Positions 16,677 through 26,400 of a stretch of 56,957 nt of DNA are shown one piece after another. The stretch is taken from NCBI GenBank assembly GCA_963540965.1, contig CAUTSA010000005.1, forward strand, positions 1 through 56,957, in the 5' to 3' direction. The first letter of the stretch is position 1; every line of letters starts with the position of its first letter. Origin of the DNA: Nanosyncoccus sp963540965 (lineage in GTDB: Bacteria > Patescibacteriota > Saccharimonadia > Saccharimonadales > Saccharimonadaceae). The notes beneath the pieces were generated by a model. It did no database searches. It saw only the letters and a program-made list of their open reading frames with translations, and was not told where the DNA came from. Position numbers and translations under genes: made by a program.

Positions 16677-17720
16677 ATGAAAGAAACAACTAAGTCAAAA
16701 GTCACCATCGAAGAATGTACTTCCAAAAAAGAATGGGATGCCTTTATTACCAGCTTCAAAGAAGCAAACTTTTTACAATCATGGGATTTTTACGAATTTT
16801 ACCAGAACATTAATCATCAAATTGTCCGACGGGTTTTTAGACGTGACGGAAAGATTGTCGCCGCCTATGCTGGTGAAGTTGAGCCAGCTAAAAGGGGCCG
16901 TCACCTAGCTATCGCCGGCGGTCCTATTCTCGACTGGCAAGATCAGAGCCTAATGAAACGGGTATTTGATGATATGAAAAATGTTGCAAAGAACCTACAA
17001 TGTGTCTTTGTCCGGGTGCGTCCACAACTAGAATATAATCAGGATTCCGCCCAAATTTTTAAGGAGCATAATTTTAGAAAAGCTCCAATGTATTTATCTG
17101 TTGAATATGCTGGGGTTCTGGATCTTAATAAAAACGAAGAAGAAATCATGGCAAATATGCGACAACGTCTTCGTCGGGCCTTAAGAAAAGCGGAAAAGAA
17201 TCAAATCACAATCGAAACTTCCACCAACCCTGAAGCAATTAAAGAGTTTTATCAGATTGAACTCCAGACCGCCAAACGTCATTCTTTCTATGCTTTTTCC
17301 GAGGAGTTTCTTACTAAACAATTTGCGGCTTTCGCTAAAGGCAAAGAGGCTATCCTTTATATTGCTAAGAAGGATGGTGAAATTTTGGCAGAAAATTTCA
17401 TGATTTTTTACGGCAACGAGGCCTCATATCACTACGGGGTTTCTTCAGAACTCGGGACAAAATATTCTGGTGCCCCGCTTCTTCATATGCAGGCCATGCG
17501 CGACGCAAGAAAGCGCGGCATTACTCGTTATAACTTCTGGGGAATCGTTGATGAAGAAGATACTAAACATCGCTTTTATGGTGTATCCGTCTTTAAGCGT
17601 GGCTTTGGTGTATCCGAGCTAAAATATCTTCCAGCCCATGATCTAATTTTAGATAAAAAACAATATTATTTAAAAACCTATCTTATTGAAACCCTACGTC
17701 GAAAAATTCGTCATGTTTAA
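16677..17720 (+). CDS. FemAB family peptidoglycan bridge ligase
   Basis: 347 residues from the ATG at 16677, which has AAAAGG 7 nt upstream; an in-frame codon at 16632 lies inside the previous gene. Paralogue of the C-terminal half of the preceding fusion protein: shared NFLQSWDFYEF, RVRPQLEYN, RQRLRRALRKAEK and RYNFWGIVDEEDTKHRF. Predicted to transfer an amino acid from aminoacyl-tRNA onto a peptidoglycan precursor, cytoplasmic face. Two consecutive FemAB activities suggest two successive additions to the branch. Confidence 0.88.
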   Translation: MKETTKSKVTIEECTSKKEWDAFITSFKEANFLQSWDFYEFYQNINHQIVRRVFRRDGKIVAAYAGEVEPAKRGRHLAIAGGPILDWQDQSLMKRVFDDMKNVAKNLQCVFVRVRPQLEYNQDSAQIFKEHNFRKAPMYLSVEYAGVLDLNKNEEEIMANMRQRLRRALRKAEKNQITIETSTNPEAIKEFYQIELQTAKRHSFYAFSEEFLTKQFAAFAKGKEAILYIAKKDGEILAENFMIFYGNEASYHYGVSSELGTKYSGAPLLHMQAMRDARKRGITRYNFWGIVDEEDTKHRFYGVSVFKRGFGVSELKYLPAHDLILDKKQYYLKTYLIETLRRKIRHV

Positions 17721-17761
17721 AATCTAAGTTTCATTCTGTTTAGCTTTTTAAAAAAATATAG

Positions 17762-17767
17762 TATAAT
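17762..17767 (+). promoter_or_regulatory. -10 box for the 1019-residue protein gene
   Basis: TATAAT ends 10 nt before the ATG at 17778; no Shine-Dalgarno, so the leader would be only 3-4 nt. Confidence 0.5.
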
Positions 17768-17777
17768 CATAAGCAAT

Positions 17778-20700
17778 ATGGCAGAGAATATTGGTCGACC
17801 TGATGAAAATAGTTTCGGTAACCAGTCATTTTCTGTAAGTCAAAACCAAAAACCAGATATTCAACAAGAAAATAGCGATAGTGCATGGGGAAACAATCAG
17901 GCAAAAAAAATAGCAGATCAAAAGTCAGCCCAATCATCTGCACGAGAAATCGAAAACGCCGCACTTAATAATTCGAATAACTCTCAAGATGCTAGAATTG
18001 CGGAAAATCAAACGGATCAACCAAACAATGAATCGTTTTATAAAAAGGATGATAAAAAAGACAAGAAAGCCAAACTGAGCCAGGCTAAAAAGTATGCCCC
18101 TCTCGGCGGAATCCTAGGGGTTCTAATTATGATGATGCTTGCTTTTTCGGGAGCAACCAGTCTATCCTCATTCGCGTTGGTTGCTAACGGTCTAGAGCAA
18201 TTTAATATTCTTCGTGACAGTATGAATAGCCGCTCTTCTTACCTCTTTCCAAGGATGATCCGGGGCGGATTGAATTCCAAAATTACCACCAAAGGATTTT
18301 TTAGTGGCAAAGACAAGTTCAAAATATCAAGTTCAATGTCAAAGAAGCTCGCCAGTAATGGGATTAGCTATGTTGAGACTACTGGTACCGACGGCAAGCC
18401 CCTTAATCTTTTAGTCTACGATAATGGACCAGATGGCAAACCAATGGCTGTTGCCGCTTACCAGGAAGATGCCTCCAGGATCCCTGATTCTCTCGAAATA
18501 ACCACAAATAAAGTTGACGCTGACGGTGTCTCTACGCCTGTCACTACCAATGTTGAAGTTGACTCAAAAAATAAAATGGGCTTTAAACAAGCCCTAGATA
18601 CTAGTGATAATTTTTTCAAGGCCGAAGAAAGATCTACGCGTACCCTGAAAGGTCATGTTGCTGGTTGGTTTGACTCAATCGCCGATAAGGTAGATACTAT
18701 GCTAAATAATGGCGGCCGCAATCGCCAAGCTAACACAAAAGAAGACGCTACAGATGAAGAGATAAAGCAAAATGCTGAAAAAGATGGGCTAAAAGAGGAA
18801 GCTGAAGACCCCCAAGGAAATGCTGATGTCGACGACTCAGATGTTGGCGCAGAGGATCCGAATCCCGTTCCAGCTGATGATGGCTCTGGTGCGCTTACTA
18901 AGGGTATGGATGTGCCAGAGGTAGAAAGTTCGCTCAAGACTCGTGCTAAAAAAGCAGCCGCCTCTATTGGTAGTGCTTCTGCTATCACAACTACTCTGGG
19001 CTATGCTTGTACAGTATTAAAAGTAATTAATACGATTTCTCAAACCGTAGGTGCTTTGATGCGCGCGAGGGTCTTGAACTATGTCACGGGCTACACTGAG
19101 GCGGTGCATAAAACTAAGGCTGGTGATGGTACAAATGAGCTACATTTTTATAATAAAGGCCTCAATACCGATGGTCCAACAAGAGATATGGCTGGCAATA
19201 TTATTCCTGGTAAGGAATCTAGTTCTGCCATGAAAAGTACCGCAATTGGTCAATTCTTTAGTGATGGGCAGTTAACGGTCAAATCATCCGACCCGATTGC
19301 ACGAAAATTTAATTCCGAGACTGCAATGCAACAAGCAATTTTCCACAGTGACGAAATCCAATCTAGCGACATGAATCAAGTACCAATGACTCTTGGTACT
19401 ATGCTAGGTCAAGCTGCTGGTAGTTTAAACACTTATAAAGGTTGTATTGCCCTACAAATGACTGGAAATGTCTTAGGTATTTTTGCGGATATCGCAGAAA
19501 TCGCAGCAGCTATACCAAGTTTCGGTATCTCATTGATTGTCGGCCAAATTGGAAAGATGTTAATGAAAAAAGCACTTATGATCGCTGTAGTTGCCTCGGT
19601 CGGCGTAATCATCTCAATGGTCGCACCGATGATTGCTAGAACAGTTGGTAAAAGCCTTGTCAGTAATATGGTAGGCGAGGATGCTGGGTATGCGATCAAT
19701 AGCGGCTTCAATATGTATACAGGAATGCAACAACGAGTGAGTTCTGGCCTTCCTGCCACCAAGAAGGCCTTAGTCGCCGCATATCATGAAAAGCAGAATG
19801 TCATAGCTTCTGAAGCTAGGTATATCAGGCAAACAAAAAGCCCCCTTGATCCCTCGTCGCCATATACGTTCATGGGCAGTATTATGAATTCAATTATTCC
19901 TATTGCCACCACCGTTGGCTCGCCAATTATGACTTTTTCAAAAATCAATAGCGTAGTTGGTTCTTCCATCTTTCAGCTCTTACCAACCGCTGCAGCAGAA
20001 GGCGAGCATCAAATTAAAACCTCACTAAACAACAACTGTCCATCTGGAAGGGCATTTGATGAACCTCTCGCAATGGATGCCTTTTGCAATAACTACATAA
20101 CTACCGACTACTCTACGATTAAAACACCACCAGACGAAGTATTTGATCGCGTCGGAGCTGAGAACTTTGACTTAGAAAACATTGATGAAAACGTTAATAA
20201 TGGTAATCCAGCAATCAAGGATAACTCCGAGCTTGCTAAGTGGACTCTAGCATGTGCAGTACGCGAATCTCATTACGGCGTTGCTGATGGTAATATCTCT
20301 GAAGCTCTCAGTGGTTCTGCTGGTGTGGGCTCTGGCGTTATTAAATCTTATACTGGTGCCGCCATTGGTGCTGTTCCAGTCCTCGGAGGTCTAGCTCAAG
20401 GATTCTTTGATGGAAAAGAGGCGTCAAATATTGGTTGGACAACAGGTGAAAATTGCGTGAAAGAAAAATATAAATACTTCTCGCGCTATTCTGAGGACCA
20501 GCGAGTTTTAGAATCTGCTGGATTAATCGAACAATCAGCAGTTACAGGCTTCCTAGATAAATATTACGCTAAAAATCCTCTCGATCATTCAGATTCAGGC
20601 ATTGTTGCACGTTACACTGGGATGACCAAGGAACAGGCTGAAATTGCTCTTGGTCTAGTTGAGTACAATCTCTTCCTTGCAAAATACCAGCCAAAAGAAA

Positions 20701-20837
20701 AAGGTCCAGAAAAACCAGTAAAAACTGAAGAATACCAGTATGAAAGTACGACGGTAATTGCTGAATCTATGCCAAATGTTGTTCTTCGTATACTTAGTGA
20801 CTTTAAAAATCAGAGACTAGCCACTGCGAGCGCATAA
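17778..20837 (+). CDS. Large multi-pass membrane protein of unknown function
   Basis: 1019 residues. The first ~105 residues are polar (Asn/Gln/Ser) and end in a Lys/Asp cluster, with no signal peptide. A transmembrane helix follows at about 108-135 (LGGILGVLIMMMLAFSG). Further hydrophobic stretches occur at about 395-428, 556-592, 598-622 and 865-890. An acidic, proline-containing linker spans about 322-369. A few Cys lie in the later, probably extracytoplasmic, regions. I do not recognise the family; the multi-helix central region is loosely like VirB6/TrbL-type secretion channel proteins, but this is only a resemblance. It follows the cell-wall operon and has its own -10 box. Confidence 0.75.
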   Translation: MAENIGRPDENSFGNQSFSVSQNQKPDIQQENSDSAWGNNQAKKIADQKSAQSSAREIENAALNNSNNSQDARIAENQTDQPNNESFYKKDDKKDKKAKLSQAKKYAPLGGILGVLIMMMLAFSGATSLSSFALVANGLEQFNILRDSMNSRSSYLFPRMIRGGLNSKITTKGFFSGKDKFKISSSMSKKLASNGISYVETTGTDGKPLNLLVYDNGPDGKPMAVAAYQEDASRIPDSLEITTNKVDADGVSTPVTTNVEVDSKNKMGFKQALDTSDNFFKAEERSTRTLKGHVAGWFDSIADKVDTMLNNGGRNRQANTKEDATDEEIKQNAEKDGLKEEAEDPQGNADVDDSDVGAEDPNPVPADDGSGALTKGMDVPEVESSLKTRAKKAAASIGSASAITTTLGYACTVLKVINTISQTVGALMRARVLNYVTGYTEAVHKTKAGDGTNELHFYNKGLNTDGPTRDMAGNIIPGKESSSAMKSTAIGQFFSDGQLTVKSSDPIARKFNSETAMQQAIFHSDEIQSSDMNQVPMTLGTMLGQAAGSLNTYKGCIALQMTGNVLGIFADIAEIAAAIPSFGISLIVGQIGKMLMKKALMIAVVASVGVIISMVAPMIARTVGKSLVSNMVGEDAGYAINSGFNMYTGMQQRVSSGLPATKKALVAAYHEKQNVIASEARYIRQTKSPLDPSSPYTFMGSIMNSIIPIATTVGSPIMTFSKINSVVGSSIFQLLPTAAAEGEHQIKTSLNNNCPSGRAFDEPLAMDAFCNNYITTDYSTIKTPPDEVFDRVGAENFDLENIDENVNNGNPAIKDNSELAKWTLACAVRESHYGVADGNISEALSGSAGVGSGVIKSYTGAAIGAVPVLGGLAQGFFDGKEASNIGWTTGENCVKEKYKYFSRYSEDQRVLESAGLIEQSAVTGFLDKYYAKNPLDHSDSGIVARYTGMTKEQAEIALGLVEYNLFLAKYQPKEKGPEKPVKTEEYQYESTTVIAESMPNVVLRILSDFKNQRLATASA

Positions 20838-20900
20838 AAAATCATCAGACTTTTGTCTAATATGTTAAAATAATCATAAGAACTATAACTAAGGAGCATT

Positions 20901-21572
20901 ATGTCTACAAAACTAAAGTATATTGATAGTCACTGGGGTATTTTTGCCTTACAGGGGATTGTTGCCTTATTATTTGGTTGGTTCGCCTTATTCACTAGTT
21001 CCAACGATATTCAGACACTAGTAATCGTTGTTGGTAGCGTGCTCCTTTCGCTCGGAATTATCGAACTATTGAATCTCCTCGCACGTACACGTACAAAAAA
21101 TACTTGGGGCGTCTCACTATTGATGGCTATTCTAGAAATCTCTGCCGGCCTCGCGCTTCTCTTTACTTACGAGCAGAATGTAGCCTGGCATCTTATTGTC
21201 ATCGCCGCCTACACAATCTTGCGTGGTATTTTTGAGATTATTCTAGGGCTCAGAGCCATTGATGATCTTACGGACAAGTTTATCTGGATTCTTGCTGGCA
21301 TCTGCGCCTGTATTATGGGTGTCGTTATCTTAAATACCGGCCACCTCGGTACCACCCCTTTTATTAAATACTTCGGTTCTTATATGATGGTCTTTGGTGT
21401 CGTAAATCTCATTTATTCCGTACATAACAATGAACAGGGCAAGGAATATCGTAGTGAGAAGCTTGCAGCAAAAAAGAAGATAACAAAGACTTTGGAATTA
21501 AAAAATCCGGTTTCAAAAACCACGACAAAAACGGTTAAGAAAACCGCGAAAAAGACTGCTAAGAAGGCCTAA
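20901..21572 (+). CDS. DUF308 (HdeD-like) membrane protein with basic tail
   Basis: 223 residues. Six hydrophobic segments occupy about residues 12-175 in the repeated pattern of the HdeD/DUF308 family (GIFALQGIVALLFGWFALF and internal repeats). HdeD is linked to acid-stress resistance in enterobacteria; the role here is unknown. The last ~35 residues are a Lys/Thr/Ala repeat (KTVKKTAKKTAKKA), probably a cytoplasmic basic tail. AAGGAG supports the ATG; TGT-TAAAAT upstream is a likely -10. Confidence 0.8.
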   Translation: MSTKLKYIDSHWGIFALQGIVALLFGWFALFTSSNDIQTLVIVVGSVLLSLGIIELLNLLARTRTKNTWGVSLLMAILEISAGLALLFTYEQNVAWHLIVIAAYTILRGIFEIILGLRAIDDLTDKFIWILAGICACIMGVVILNTGHLGTTPFIKYFGSYMMVFGVVNLIYSVHNNEQGKEYRSEKLAAKKKITKTLELKNPVSKTTTKTVKKTAKKTAKKA

Positions 21573-21630
21573 ATATAAATAGGCAGTCCTCATTCTTCTT
21601 TAAAAACTGGCATTATAAACGTAAATATGT

Positions 21631-21636
21631 TATAAT
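21631..21636 (+). promoter_or_regulatory. galU -10 box
   Basis: Extended -10 TGT-TATAAT. It lies 1 nt before the ATG at 21638, ruling that codon out as start and supporting 21656. Confidence 0.6.
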
Positions 21637-21655
21637 TATGTCTCAAGGAGAAAAT

Positions 21656-22531
21656 ATGAACTATAAAATGCCAACCAAGGCTATCATCACTGATGCTGGT
21701 TTTGCTAGCCGTTTTTTACCGATCACTAAAACTATTCCAAAAGCTATGTTGCCACTAGGAAATCGTCCAATCATGCAACTTGTTGTTGATGAATGTATAA
21801 AGGCCGGTATTACAGAGATTATTATCGTTGCCACGCCTGAGGGTAAGCCAATCTACGAGGATTATTTTAACAATTCCGTAAATCATATCCGCAAGCAATT
21901 AAAAGCGCAGGGCAAGCTAGACCGTTATGCTCCGATTCAAGAAATCCTTGATTATCCAAAAATTACTGTGATCGAACAGGATCAGTCTTATCCATATGGA
22001 AACGGCTCTCCAATTGCTTCAGCTCGTAAGTTTATTCGTGATGACGAGGCCTTCATTGTCGCTTACTCGGATGACGTAGTCTTCGGTACTTCCGATGTCA
22101 AAACCCTAATTGATTCCTACGCTAAGCATCAAGATGCACAGGCCATTATTATTGCTCAGGAAATGCCTAAGGAGGTATTAGATAAATATGGTATCATTCG
22201 TCTTCAAGATGAGGCTAAAATGACCCTACATGATATTGTCGAGAAGCCAAAAATCGAAGATGCTCCATCCAATCTCACTTCTTATGGTCGTTATCTCCTC
22301 ACGCCAGATGTCTTCCAGTATCTTGATCCAAAAAATACCGGCCTAGACGGTGAATTATGGACTGTTGACGCTATTACACGCATGGTCAAAGATGGCAATG
22401 TCTATGTTGAGAAGACAGGAGGTCACTGGATGACTACTGGTGATCCAAAAAACTACAACCTAGCCAGTCTTTATTATGCAACCGAATTTGAAGACTATGG
22501 TGAAGCACTTGTAGATTTTCTTCAAAAATAA
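21656..22531 (+). CDS. galU: UTP-glucose-1-phosphate uridylyltransferase
   Basis: 291 residues from the ATG at 21656, preceded by AAGGAG at good spacing. The nucleotidyltransferase signature has diverged: the usual GxGTRxLP loop reads DAGFASRFLPITK, followed by the conserved PKAMLPLGNRP. EKP (VEKPKIE), a SYGRYLLTPDVF segment and the KTGGHWMTTGDP loop match GalU-type enzymes. It makes UDP-glucose from UTP and glucose-1-phosphate for glycan synthesis. Followed by a terminator. Confidence 0.9.
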   Translation: MNYKMPTKAIITDAGFASRFLPITKTIPKAMLPLGNRPIMQLVVDECIKAGITEIIIVATPEGKPIYEDYFNNSVNHIRKQLKAQGKLDRYAPIQEILDYPKITVIEQDQSYPYGNGSPIASARKFIRDDEAFIVAYSDDVVFGTSDVKTLIDSYAKHQDAQAIIIAQEMPKEVLDKYGIIRLQDEAKMTLHDIVEKPKIEDAPSNLTSYGRYLLTPDVFQYLDPKNTGLDGELWTVDAITRMVKDGNVYVEKTGGHWMTTGDPKNYNLASLYYATEFEDYGEALVDFLQK

Positions 22532-22548
22532 TTATAGTTAAACTTCTA

Positions 22549-22574
22549 AAAAACACCCCAAGTGGGTGTTTTTT
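22549..22574 (+). terminator. Rho-independent terminator after galU
   Basis: AAACACCC pairs with GGGTGTTT, followed by T-run. Confidence 0.85.
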
Positions 22575-22627
22575 AGTTGTATACATTTACAAAATATAAT
22601 ACAATATAAGCGTAAAGGTTATCTAAA

Positions 22628-23029
22628 ATGGAGTCACAAATGAATCTTGCCGAATGGATCCTAGTCATGTTTTTATCAGTTGCACTACTGTTCTTTTTAA
22701 TTGTCGGCATTATTTTTCTGGTTAAGTTTACTAGTTTGCTTTCTGAAATTGAAATTATGGTTCAAACTGGTCAGTCTATATTTGATAAAGCAGATGATGT
22801 GGCTGATAATATTAAGGATCTTACTTCAGTTGGTCCACTTGCTAAAGGGTTCGTCACAGAATATATCGGCAGAAAGTTATTCAACCTCTTAAAAATTGAT
22901 CGTAAACCTAAAAAATCCTATTTTGATGAGTTTGAAGAAGAAGATACACCTCGACAATCAGTAAAACGCACAGCAACCAAAACCACGAAAACGCCAATTA
23001 AAAGCATAAAACCAAGAACTAAAAACTAA
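22628..23029 (+). CDS. Small single-pass membrane protein
   Basis: 133 residues. One transmembrane helix at about 10-33 (ILVMFLSVALLFFLIVGII), an amphipathic region with coiled-coil character, then a basic Lys/Thr/Pro tail. It resembles DUF948-type small membrane proteins often found next to YtxH genes, and a YtxH gene follows 75 bp downstream. Start chosen for AAAGG 8 nt upstream; an in-frame ATG at 22640 is an alternative. Confidence 0.65.
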   Translation: MESQMNLAEWILVMFLSVALLFFLIVGIIFLVKFTSLLSEIEIMVQTGQSIFDKADDVADNIKDLTSVGPLAKGFVTEYIGRKLFNLLKIDRKPKKSYFDEFEEEDTPRQSVKRTATKTTKTPIKSIKPRTKN

Positions 23030-23104
23030 GAACTAGCCCCCTATACTGTTCGCTCAAAATCGACTATAATAGATATAATAAACAAATTAAACAGGAGTAC
23101 AAAT

Positions 23105-23410
23105 ATGAAAAAAGATAATAGCAAATTCTTCTTAGGCGTAGTCCTAGGTGCAGCAGCTGGTCTTGTCGCAGGTATTCTCACCGCTCCAAAGTCCGGCAAG
23201 GAAACACGTCAAGAATTGAAAGAACAGGGCAAGAAAGCCTTTGATGAAACCAAAAAAACCAGCCAGAAGCTCTATCAGGATACCAAAGTTGGTGGTCAAA
23301 AAATGTTTGATAAATTCTTTAGGAAAAAAGAAACTGCCGAAGATGAAGTTCTAGGTGTCGTCGAAGAAGTTGCAGAAGATGTAGCTGAAGCAGCTGAAGA
23401 AGCAAAGTAG
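23105..23410 (+). CDS. YtxH domain-containing protein
   Basis: 101 residues. The conserved YtxH N-terminus is plain: FFLGVVLGAAAGLVAGILTAP followed by KSGKETRQELKEQGKKAF, then a Lys-rich helical part and an acidic tail (VEEVAEDVAEAAEEA). YtxH-like proteins are small general-stress, membrane-associated proteins of unclear mechanism. It has an AGGAG ribosome-binding site and TATAAT upstream. Confidence 0.85.
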   Translation: MKKDNSKFFLGVVLGAAAGLVAGILTAPKSGKETRQELKEQGKKAFDETKKTSQKLYQDTKVGGQKMFDKFFRKKETAEDEVLGVVEEVAEDVAEAAEEAK

Positions 23411-23490
23411 TAAAGAATAAATTTAATACAAATATTCTCTTCAATTGATCTTGAGGAGAGTATTTTCATGGGTAAATAGGTGTAACATAG

Positions 23491-26400
23491 ATGGCAAGTG
23501 AGGTAAACACAGATCAAAAAAGTCAGGAAGAGGCTTATCATGATTTTTGTTGTGAATTAGATGATCCAAATCATCAAATTGGACCCAGTGATTTTGTACA
23601 TCTCCACAATCATACCCACTACAGTCTACTAGACGGCCTTACTAAAGTTCCAGATTTAATCGGTTATGTTAAAGAACAGGGAATGCAGGCGGTTGCTGTT
23701 ACCGATCATGGTACCATGTCCAGCCTGATTGAGTTGTATAAAGAAGCCAAGGCTGCTGAGATTAAACCTATCCTTGGTCTTGAGGCCTATGTTGCCGCAA
23801 GATCACGTCTTGATCGTGATCCGGCCTACGATAAGGTTCGTTATCATATCACCCTTCTTTCGATGAATGATCAAGGCTTTGAGAATCTCTGTCGCCTAGC
23901 TACCGAGGCAGAGGTTAACGGTAAGTATTATAAACCTCGTATTGATCACGAAATTATGGAAAAATACAGCGAGGGGATTATTTGTCTTTCAGGCTGTGCA
24001 AGCTCCGAAATTTCCGTGCGTCTTAAAAACGGCGACATGGAGGGTGCTGAAAAACTAGTAGACTGGTATAGTAAAGTCTATAAGGATCGTTTCTACCTTG
24101 AAATGCAGGATCATGGTCATCCAGATTCTCCCACCCACTGGGATGTGCAAGATCGTATCAACCGTGGCTTGCAAAAAATCGCTAAAAAAACTGGCTTACC
24201 ACTAGTGGTAACCTGCGATGGCCATTATCTCAAACACGAGGATCAGGATGCTCATGAAATTCTACTCTGTATCGGTACGGCCGCAAATCTCTCCGATCCT
24301 AATCGTATGACCTTGAAGGACTTTCAGCTGCACGTCATTCCACCACAGGAAATTATTGATCGCTGGAGTAAAGACTATCCTGAAGCGATTAAAAACACAA
24401 GGAAGATTGCCGAGCGTTGTAGTACAGAAATTCAACTCGGCCGAATCTTAATTCCCAAATTCCCAGTTCCAGATGGTGATTCCGAGAAAAGTTATCTTGA
24501 TAAGCTGGTCTTTCGTGGACTCGCCTTTCGTTATGGTGGCGTCACTCAAGATGAGGCGGAAAAACTTTCAATTGAAGACTGTCGAAAATTACTCTCTGAA
24601 AAAATTCTTGAACGCATTGATTATGAGTTGGCAGTCGTCGACAAAATGGGCTACAACGGCTACTTCTTGATTGTGCAAGACTTTATTATGTGGGGAAAGA
24701 CTCGTCGTATTATTTATGGTCCAGGTCGTGGCTCAGCCGCAGGCTCCATCCTAGCTTATGCCCTACGTATTACCGAGTTGGATCCTATGAAGTATGATCT
24801 GCTCTTCGAGCGTTTCTTAAATCCTGATCGTATCTCTATGCCTGATATTGATACCGATATTCAGGATACTCGCCGTGATGAGGTTATTGACTACTGTACC
24901 GACAAGTACGGCAAGGAACGTGTTGCCAATATTGTTACTTTTGGTAAAATGATGGCTAAAAACGCTGTACGTGATGTGGCTCGTGTACTTGAGGTGCCTT
25001 ACGCCGAAGCTGATCGTATCGCTAAACTGGTGCCAGACCCCATTCAGGGCCATCACGTCAAGTTGACTGATGCTATTGTTAATACTCCGGACCTCAAATA
25101 TGAATATGAACATAACCCAGTCGCCAAGCAAGTGATTGACTATGCCTCAAAACTTGAAGGCACTATTCGCTCCCATGGTGTCCACGCTTGTGGTATCGTG
25201 ATCGCTCCTGATGATCTCGTAAAATTCCTTCCTCTTGAAGTTTCCGCCAAGGGCCCCTTAGCGACTCAGTATCCATCGACACAGGTTGAAGAATTAGGCC
25301 TTCTTAAGATGGACTTCTTGGGACTTTCTAACCTCTCGGTTATTAATAATGCCCTGCGTATGATTCGCAAGGTTTATCACGATGATATCGATCTCTACAA
25401 CGTTCCACTCGATGATCCGCTTGCCTATCAACTTCTTCAAAATGCCGAGACTACTGGTGTCTTTCAGCTTGAATCTGCTGGCATGAAGCGCTATTTAAAA
25501 GATCTCAAAGCCTCCAGCTTCGAAGATATCATCGCTATGGTCGCCCTTTATCGTCCTGGTCCGATGCAGTTCATCGATTCCTTCATTCGTCGAAAACATG
25601 GTGAAGAGCCGATTACTTATCTCCATCCAGGCCTTGAAAATGCCCTAAAATCCACCTATGGAATCTTGATTTATCAGGAGCAGTTCATGCAGATCTCTAA
25701 GGAATGGTGCGGCTTTACGGGTGGTCAGGCCGATACCCTGCGTAAGGCGGTCGGTAAGAAGAAAGTGGCTCTAATGAATAAGGTAAAACCAGAGTTCATT
25801 AAGGGTGCTCAAGAAGTTGGTGGTGCCACGGAAGAGCAAGCTGAAACATTTTGGAATCAGCTTCTCGAATTTGCTAACTACTGTTTTAACAAGTCTCACG
25901 CTGCGTGTTATGGTCTGGTCGCTTATTGGACGGCCTACCTGAAGGCTCATTACCCTGACGCTTTTATGGCTGCGCTGATGACCTCAGATATGCGTTGGAC
26001 CGACCGACTTGCGATTGAGATTGCAGAATGTAAAAGAATGGGCATTAAGGTGCTTGGCCCAGACATCAATCAATCCTATGCCGACTTTGGTATTGTGGGC
26101 GGCGAAAAAACGATTCGTTTTGGTCTTGCGGCTATTAAAAGTATGGGGAAGGCCTTGATTGAGGATATTGTTATTCCAGAACGTGACAAAAACGGTCCAT
26201 TTAAGTCTGTTTGTGATTTTGCCTCTCGTGTCGATAACACAAAATTTAATAAAAAATCATGGGAATCTGCAATAAAAACTGGTGCCTTTGATCGCTTTGC
26301 TTCAAGAACGGATCTATTATTTAACTTAGAAGAAATCCAGGCTTACGGAGGCAAAGTTCAAAAAGATCGTGCCTCTGGCCAGACTGATCTTTTTGGCCTC

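Noticed and set aside
21638..21655. Upstream ATG for galU
   Set aside because: It lies 1 nt after the TATAAT box and so precedes any transcript start; the ATG at 21656 has AAGGAG.
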